Source: Chloranthus sessilifolius (taxonomy: Eukaryota; Streptophyta; Magnoliopsida; Chloranthales; Chloranthaceae). Taken from it: DNA of 64,000 nucleotides. Location: positions 3,376,088 to 3,440,087 of the forward strand of contig CM037593.1 of NCBI GenBank assembly GCA_021018995.1. The letters are read 5' to 3'. Shown in pieces: positions 57,588 to 64,000 of this stretch; position 1 is the stretch's first letter, and every line of letters starts with the position of its first letter. The notes beneath the pieces were generated by a model that saw nothing but the letters and a program-made list of their open reading frames with translations, was not told the origin of the DNA and did not search any database. A program made the position numbers and the translations under genes.

Positions 57588-60500
57588 GTAGCTATTCTGA
57601 ATTTTTACTCCTCTGGTTCACCGGTTGGAGGAAGAAGAAACCAACAAGAAGTGATCTCTCTCTCTCTCTCTCTCTCTCTCCCTCTCTCTCCTTCCTTGGG
57701 GTTTTCCTCCTCTCTGGTTCACCGGTTGGAGGAAGAAGACACTGATTTCAATTTTAGAAGTGACCTTAAGTAATTTGGGTAAAGGGAGTAAGCAGCTAAC
57801 TTTAGTAAATAAATAATGTGTTTTACATAAAGGTTGTGAGTGGGGCTTGGGTGTGCAACAACCTCATGGTACACGGTGAGGTCTCATTTGCTCTTGATCC
57901 GATTAGGATGGATGCATACGATCCAAGCCGCACACAGTGTCAGATTCAAATAGATATACTTCTTAGCATACCAAAAATTAATGGGGCCTAAATGTGGCTT
58001 TTAATCAAGGTGTCAAAATCGGTATCAGACTCGAGTATCAGTCCATGGAGGTTCGATACGACTCGGCCGTTACGTAAGGGACGATACCGATACGTATCGG
58101 CCTATTTAAAAAAAATAAAAAAAAATAAAGAAAATAAAGGTATCGGCCGATACCCAGATGACAGTGTGTGGGTCGATCTCCTTTCGCCAAAATTGACTAA
58201 CATTTATCATATATGTATCGGTTAAATCCGACCCGGTACAATGTTGCCCATTTCGGTATTGAACCGAAATGATATTTAAAAGATTTTTTTGCACAATTGT
58301 ACCAACAGAAGTGTTCAATCTCCCATGGATCGTGCATCGGCCAAAAATAACCTTCAAATAGATACGACACAGTACAGAAGTGTTCAATCTCCCATGGATC
58401 GTGCATCGGCCAAAAATAACCTTCAAATAGATACGACACCGGCATTCCTACGGTCATACGATGTCCCTTAAGTAGACTGATTCTATGCTTTTCTAACATA
58501 ATTAAAAGAACACGAAATCCTTCGTTTCTGTGAAATGCTAGGAATTAGAGCTTTTCTGAGGCCTAAAAGAACACACCTGGGGAAAGCCAGGAATCTGAGT
58601 TGGCCAAGAATCTGCAGGAAACTGAGTTGTCAGGAATCAGAGCTTTATGAGATAACTGGGGAAATACCCGAACATGGCCTAAGTTTCTTGATTTCTTCTC
58701 CTTGTTTCAAACTAATTTTTTGTAATTATTTCACTTGAATGCCATTCATTTGTTCGTTTACACTAACTCAAGGTTTCAATGCACGAAATTGGTATTCCAA
58801 GTAGACATGCTGTGATTTTTATTAGAACTTGGTTAACTTTTTAAAATTTCTACGAAATTGGCAGTTGGTTATCCAAACTAGCTTTACTCACTCAGCCAAT
58901 TGTTTTGAACCAATTACCAATAGAGTTGTGAATGGGCTGGGTTAGACCAGATATGGGTGATTTTTAATCAGTCTTAAAAGGTTGGGTTAGTAAAGGAGGG
59001 TATTCCTTCAAACTGACCCTGTGAAGCCCTCCTCTGCTTTGATTTATTCTATTTCTAGGCTGGTCCTCGCCCCCGTTTCACTGTGTTAAGTAACCTGGCC
59101 GGATGGTCACCTTATTCCATTCCTTTCTTTCATAGGCCATAGTCCCTCCGACATTGAATCTATCGAATCATCTCACAAGTTATAGAATCAAAGATCATGG
59201 TCTCACTCTACATCAGTTCGATAACCTCATCTTTCTACCCAACCATGGGTTTCTTATGGTTAGTTGTACATTGATTCTTAAATTGACCCAATTGATAATA
59301 ATCTCAATAATACTACAATATTTTATGTGCTGTAGTAGACTGTAAAGATTCCGTAGTAAATCATAATCATAGAAACAAAAGCCTACTAATAATGATAAAA
59401 ATCTGATTGCCTACTTATCAAGTTTCAGCCATTTGTATACCTGTAGACTGAAAGAGTAATCAACAGCTAACAACTAGCAAGAACCAACTTACAAATTAAA
59501 TAAACAAAAATTAAAACAAGTACGCCATTTTATTTTGAAAATGTACTGGTATGGAATCTTTGGATATTAGGGGCAGCCATAGTTCAACAATGATCGAATC
59601 TAAAGATGATTTGATCATATTAAAAGTGTTTTTTTTTTGTTGAAATTTTTTGAGAAACCAATTTGATCCAATTTCACTTGAATCGATCTAAAAAAGATGG
59701 ACAAAATATGATTCTTAAGAGAGTGGCCTTTTCCTAAGTAGTCATTCATCGCACAGACCTTTACCCCTAAAAATGATTTTTAAGGGTCTAAGGATGATAC
59801 TTGATGAGAGTTTTTATCATTAATTCCTAAAAATGGAATTTGAATTTTTTTTGTAGAACTGAGTGGCAATTGTAATCCCCTCTAAGTATTGTTCCTAGCG
59901 GTCCTAGGCAGCCTGCCTGGCTGCTCTTCTAGAACCTAACATCTCTGCTTATGCCGCTAAAGGTAAGCTAAGCGTAAGCTAGCTGCGCCTGGATCCCCTC
60001 CATTAATATTTTTTATGTAACCACCAAACAAATTATATAATATATAGTCCTACTCTATACTGAAATCTAAATCTAGTTTAAGTAATTAAAAAAAGCACCT
60101 AATACGAACTAATAAAAACCAAGGCCTATCCTCCCTACTTTATTAGCACTTCTCATGTCGCATACTTTACTAACATGTAATACTAATAAAAAGAAAGACC
60201 TATTTTTTATGGTCATCTCGCGTCGCGTTGATAATGAAATATTTTTGGCTTATAATTGTGTATTTTGTGAGATGCTGTTGAGTGTGAAGACTTGCGTTGT
60301 GCTTGAATTGCAATGTCATGCACCTTTATTTGAGAGTTGAGACACAAGTTAGCTAGCCACCTGCAAAGGGGGTGCATCTCGACATGACCGCCATGCTCTC
60401 ATAGTCACAAAGTTGGAAGTTGCCAATAAATCGACAAGAGTCTGAGTTGTCAAAAATCGGTCAAAGTTAGAAAAAATCGGGGACAATTAAAAATATATCA

Positions 60501-63500
60501 TAATATATTTCAAGTTGAAAATAATGGTTTTAAGGAACAAAACAATACAAAATAGGCAAACCTAAAGGTTTTTTCCCCCTTAAGTATAAACAAGAAAATA
60601 GGAAAAAAATTTGGACCACATCACAAACATTGCCAATTAATCCACTGAGTCCCGACTTGACCGATTAATCAGCGATAAAGTTGGGATAATCGGCGATAAA
60701 GTCGGGATGACTGCAAGTTGCCGACTTTTTCATATTTTTTGAAAAAACCGGAGACTTTTGTGACTATGCATGCTCGTGCAATGCCTTGATGCCATCACAA
60801 CAAGGCCAGCCTAACTGACCAGCAACTCTAATACCACCCGCTTGGAGGAGTTCCCGTCCCATCGTTACCTTCTTTGCGGACTACCATCTTGCTGCACCTG
60901 TTGCCCATGCTCGCTCCTCTATCTCGTGCTTGGTCAGTTCATGCTTCGCTTCATGCCTTATGCTTATGCATCTTTACTTCACATACAATAATAGCATGTC
61001 AGCTCGTCACACCGTCCCATTCCATCATTTCCTGCTCACATAACAAGCCCATCGTTTTGTGTGGGCTCTCCCAACCGACCCGCCTTACATATTGGTACCT
61101 CGTGCTAATGTGCACCATAGTGTCCCACGTAGCCTACAAGTGCCTCCCTGATATCCATCTTAGCCGCATCACATCTTTCTGCAAGTGTTTTTGGCTCCCA
61201 AATATCCAACTGACCAATTAATTCTTTATAACGTACTCTATTTTTTTTGACAAATAAGCCAGCAGTCGTTGACGTTTTCCCAGAATTCTCCGCAGGCCTC
61301 TTTGAGATAAATGGTCTTTTCTGTGTAATTCCAAATGTGAAGTAAATCTCCATATCTTATTAGTGAAATTGAATACTTGAAATTGAACGGATCCCTTATT
61401 TTCTTCTAGGTACACGTTTGACTCTGACATGGCCCCACCCATATACGCCATGCTTAGCTCTGTGATCTAGCAACCTCCCTCGGGTGACGCAATGCAGTGC
61501 TCTCTAAGCACCATCCTAAGCCCACCCTTACGGGCCTAAGAGACCATCAACGCTCCCTCTAGCATGCAAAGAGGCTTGTGGCTCCCCTTTACATATATGG
61601 TTAAAGAACGAACACTAATCTCAAACATATACTCTTGACATATGCAACCATGCGAGGCTATATAGATTATGCGTCCCCCCACCAACACCCTCTTGTGTTC
61701 CACGTCCAAGCATCTAGCTCCCACATTACGGCCAACGCCCCACACACTAGCTGCTTGCTAGCCCCCTACTTGGCCCAAGTATTCCAAAAAATTGCTGATT
61801 TTGGCAACTATGCATGGGACACATTTATAGTCGAGCACTTTCCAAGCCTGTGAGACCTATAAAGTTAACCAAGCCAGCCAGGGGCTCAGTCTCAAATCCC
61901 GTTGGGCCAACTTGGCCTTTTTTCTCAATGAATTCACCTCATATATGTCCCAAACCATGTCAAACTTATAATTTGGGTCATTTATTCAACTGGAAGGATT
62001 GAACGTGGCCCGAGCCCAAGATTTTCAAAATCTTCACTTTAAGTCAAACATCAAAGTAGATGTATTAATTTTTATGTTAAAAATCATTATTTATCCTTCA
62101 CTTGCAAGTGTCATTGAATCGTGCAATTAACGATCCAATAATGAAACTCACCATTCAGTATCAAAACGATCCACTTGTGCGATTGGATTGGTTTCCTAAC
62201 GATTCGATTTTCATCATACGGCAACATTTGGCCTCAATCAATTATATATTGAATGAAGGCATCATTATAGTGGACCTTATGGTCATCTATCCATTCACTT
62301 TTTTGAATGCATTTATCTTCTTTTGACGATAAATATGCCTTTTGGTTCTCTTCTTTACTCTCCTGTGCTTTTTTTTCTTTCTGGATAAATAGAACTGCTG
62401 ATATTTTTATGTCCTTGATTTGGGATATAATTTGATACATAAGAGCACAAACTCTACTAGCTTGAAGGCCCAGTTTAAGTGCATTGCATTTTACTTGCAT
62501 CATTATATGTTGGCAGGAGAGAAAGATCATTTTTTTCTTTGATGCACGTAATACTGCCTTGTTTGGCAACACTCCCACCCCACTGATTCCGGCTTCTGGA
62601 TTTCGGGAACCGAAAAAATCATAAAAAAACCAACCACACAGTAGCAACTAGCATTTGGTAAGCCAGATTCTAAACCAGATTCCTGGAAAAAATACCCGTG
62701 AACATCTTTTGTAGGAATCTGTTTCAAGTGAAAAAGGGGTGGTCTGGATTCCGCTTTTACGGGAATCAGTTTAATTGAAACCAACCTCGTGGGAGCATTG
62801 CCAAACAGGGCCGTAACTTTACTCCAAAGAACCCTGTTAGCTTCTTCCAAATTTGTAACCATGTTAAAAGTTTCATGTTCAAGTGAGACTGTGATGCAAG
62901 GTATCTAACTCGGGATCAGTATCAGGTATTGGTCCATGGAGGACCGATACGGAATTTTATGTTATTTTAAAGAGGTGAAACAACTGAAGAAAAAAACAAA
63001 TCAAGGGGATATCGGTTGATACCCGATCTGTATGGACCGATACCAGATACTGATATGACCCTGATACTGGTATCGGGGTGGTATTGGTATCGGTTTCCAG
63101 TGAAATTGATGCATAGCGCTGATACTTATCGGTAACGGCCGAGTTTTGATACCATAATTGCAGCATTATTACGGGAAGCCAATTTTTTAGTTCGCAGCGT
63201 GGTTTTCTGATGAGGTAACAATTGACATATGTGCAGGTTTTCCAAGTGGAGTCATTAATCACAAAGATACAGACATCTGGACTAGTGACTTGCCGACGGA
63301 TGAGTTCCTTCCTTCATTCTCTTACTGTTGATTCAAATTTATTATCATGTATCGAGGTAACGTAAACCCTTTCAAAGTAATAACCTTTTTATTCTCTCTT
63401 TCTCTCATCAATTAATTACATTTCGACTGAAAAATAGACATCATTACGGCTCAATGAAATTTTTTAGAGTACCTTTAAACACACCCATCGAATCTTTGAG

Positions 63501-64000
63501 GGCGCCCACGCTGAAAACTCACTGACTGCTTTGAATCAAACGATGGAGACTGTTCTTTGTCACAATCTTCCACAAAATGAATCTCGAGATCATGGGCGTG
63601 CCATCAGATGGTCAGTTTTTGACTTCACATGACACACATCTGAAGAGAAGTGACTTTACAATAACGTGGCACTCATCATGCTCAAACCTGATTTTAAGGT
63701 CACTTTTTCTAGATGTGTGCCACTTGAAATAAAAACTGACCTTCTGATGGTTCGCCCATGATCTCAAGATCCATTGTGTGAAAGATTAGGACTAAAAATG
63801 ATCTCCGTCGTTTGATTCAAAGCAGTCAATGATTTTCAGTGTAGTCGCGTAAAGGTACTCAATATTTATTCTTCATTCTCCTGAACGCGGGCTGTTTGAA
63901 AAAATCATTTCAGCAATGTGGCCAGAAAATCCAGGAGATAGAGGCCGAGCAAATATTGGATGTCATCAAAGAAGCTATAAGAAATCAAGAAGAGAACACA
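55421..64000 (+). CDS. PUB4: U-box E3 ubiquitin ligase, PUB4-like, N-terminal part (continues beyond window)
   Basis: Deduced coding exons: 55421-55678 (86 codons), 63237-63356 (40 codons) and 63914 to the window end (29 codons so far), all in phase 0 with GT-AG borders. The 155 residues form the start of the U-box N-terminal domain (UND): [60 protein letters not shown], then [20 protein letters not shown]. This matches the layout of PUB4/PUB2-type plant U-box ligases, in which the U-box and ARM repeats follow; both lie outside the window. The family attaches ubiquitin to target proteins, often receptor-kinase pathway partners. ATG 55421 is used because the preceding codon is GTG. The intron between the first two exons is about 7.6 kb and loaded with MITEs. 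PUB4 against a close paralogue is undecided. Confidence 0.8.
55739..56073. mobile_element. GGGTCGGG-type hAT MITE in the large PUB4-like intron
   Basis: Starts AAGGCTGCAAATTGG and ends, reversed, CAAAGGCTGCAAATGGG. The flanks TAGGTTGT (55731-55738) and CTGGTTGT (56074-56081) match at 6 of 8. The interior is rich in GGGTCGGGT, CAACCCG and GACCC. Confidence 0.7.
56801..57196. mobile_element. CATAGTCAC-family MITE
   Basis: Starts CATAGTCACAAAGTCGGGAG and keeps the family order (AAACTTAAAGGTTTTT, CACATCACAAACATTG, GATGAAGTTGGGATGA). The right end is worn to GACTTTTAATATATG. Confidence 0.7.
58008..58235. mobile_element. TATCGG-family MITE, partial
   Basis: Begins CAAGGTGTCAAAATCGG with GATACCGATACGTATCGG and TATCGGCCGATACC inside. 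The right end is not clear. Confidence 0.6.
58305..58439. repeat. Perfect tandem duplication, 66 bp, period 69
   Basis: 58305-58370 and 58374-58439 are identical, both starting ACAGAAGTGTTCAATCTCCC and ending GATACGACAC. Perfect identity implies a recent event compared with the decayed repeats around it. Short ORFs run through both units on both strands but show no domain. Confidence 0.95.
58690..60399. other. Intron sequence of the PUB4-like gene without a resolved feature
   Basis: GGGCTGGGTTAGACC near 58934 and GCGGTCCTAGGCAGCC near 59897 hint at small-repeat families, but ends were not found. No gene. Confidence 0.4.
60400..60768. mobile_element. CATAGTCAC-family hAT MITE, complete copy with 8-bp target duplication
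   Basis: Starts CATAGTCACAAAGTTGG and ends GGAGACTTTTGTGACTATG. The flanks CATGCTCT (60392-60399) and CATGCTCG (60769-60776) match at 7 of 8. This is the best-preserved copy for defining the family (369 bp). Confidence 0.85.
60780..61860. other. C-rich anonymous block in the PUB4-like intron
   Basis: This stretch is visibly richer in C on the plus strand than its surroundings and may be an LTR or retroelement scrap. The 115-codon ORF 60874-61221 has no recognisable domain. No LTR ends or primer-binding site were found. Confidence 0.35.
62555..62812. mobile_element. CTGTTTGGC-type hAT MITE
   Basis: Left end TGCCTTGTTTGGCAACACTC; right end reversed GGCCCTGTTTGGCAATGCTC, both continuing CCAC. 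The flanks share only CGTAA (62547 and 62812). Inverted segments GATTCCGGCTTCTGG and CTGGATTCCGCTTTTAC-like text continue inward. Same end type as 48755-49380. Confidence 0.65.
62897..63155. mobile_element. TATCGG-family MITE just before a PUB4-like exon
   Basis: Begins CAAGGTATCTAACTCGGG and ends GAGTTTTGATACCAT, with GATACCAGATACTGATA and GGTATCGGTTTCC inside. It ends about 80 bp before the acceptor at 63236. No clear target duplication. Confidence 0.65.
63467..63860. mobile_element. GGGTACC-type Mutator-like MITE in a PUB4-like intron
   Basis: Starts GAGTACCTTTAAACACACC and ends CGCGTAAAGGTACTC. The arms pair over more than 100 bp (CTGCTTTGAATCAAACGATG against CGTTTGATTCAAAGCAG near 63810; GATCATGGGCGTGCCATCAG against its inverse). 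The flanks AATTTTTTA and AATATTTAT match at only 6 of 9. It nearly fills the 557-bp intron between 63356 and 63914. Confidence 0.8.

Larger units (their letters stand above)
57348..58682. mobile_element. Possible composite MITE with AGGCCATG ends
   Basis: AGGCCATGCTTGAATACCCC on the left and, reversed, AGGCCATGTTCGGGTATTTC on the right are similar inverted ends. Inside lie a GCTCGGAAACTGA block, two CT tracts each followed by CTCTGGTTCACCGGTTGGAG (57611 and 57712), a TATCGG MITE (58008-58235) and a perfect tandem duplication (58305-58439). No target duplication, so the outer boundaries are tentative. Confidence 0.4.

Noticed and set aside
60874-61221. 115-codon plus-strand ORF in the PUB4-like intron
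   Set aside because: No domain, odd Cys/His-rich composition, sits inside a large intron in a C-rich block and lacks any gene-like context.

Overview
The window is nuclear DNA from a flowering plant. The evidence is GT-AG introns in plant-type genes, a plant ER Hsp70 with 14 coding exons and an HDEL tail, a single-exon PLS-class PPR gene, a plant PAT1 gene, a PUB4-type U-box gene, and a dense carpet of plant LINE, SINE, hAT and Mutator-like remnants. The species cannot be fixed from the sequence. The TATCGGCCGATA-rich repeats remind me of early-diverging angiosperm or basal eudicot genomes, but that is only an impression.

Layout. 1-850: a long inverted-repeat element cut by the window edge. 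1087-10527 (+): promoter, 5' leader and complete coding region of an HSP70-17/HYOU1-type ER chaperone (897 aa deduced over 14 exons), with a perfect ER stress response element upstream. 10528-14863: repeats, ending in a LINE inserted into a second LINE. 15119-17392 (-): an intact intronless PPR gene (757 aa). 17396-19960: repeats. 19968-34595 (-): PAT1, the mRNA-decapping activator (801 aa deduced over 5 exons), with introns up to about 5 kb filled with LINEs, SINEs and MITEs, and a perfect 15-bp hairpin upstream of its start codon. 34700-51700: about 17 kb without a gene, made of layered MITEs, a solo LTR and LINE scraps. 51750-64000 (+): the 5' part of a PUB4-like U-box E3 ligase gene, with a likely 5'-UTR exon and three coding exons split by an intron of about 7.6 kb; it continues past the window.

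The four genes are unrelated housekeeping or regulatory functions (ER folding, organelle RNA processing, cytoplasmic mRNA decay, ubiquitination) and form no pathway cluster. I found no new multi-gene system. The most informative structure is the transposon record. At least five small hAT-type families have 8-bp target duplications visible by eye, and each interior is built from repeats of a short TCGG/CCGG-like motif. One Mutator-like MITE has a perfect 9-bp duplication inside a hAT element, and a solo LTR has a perfect 5-bp duplication. These nests give a relative insertion order. All coordinates, splice sites and target duplications were read by eye and not computed.
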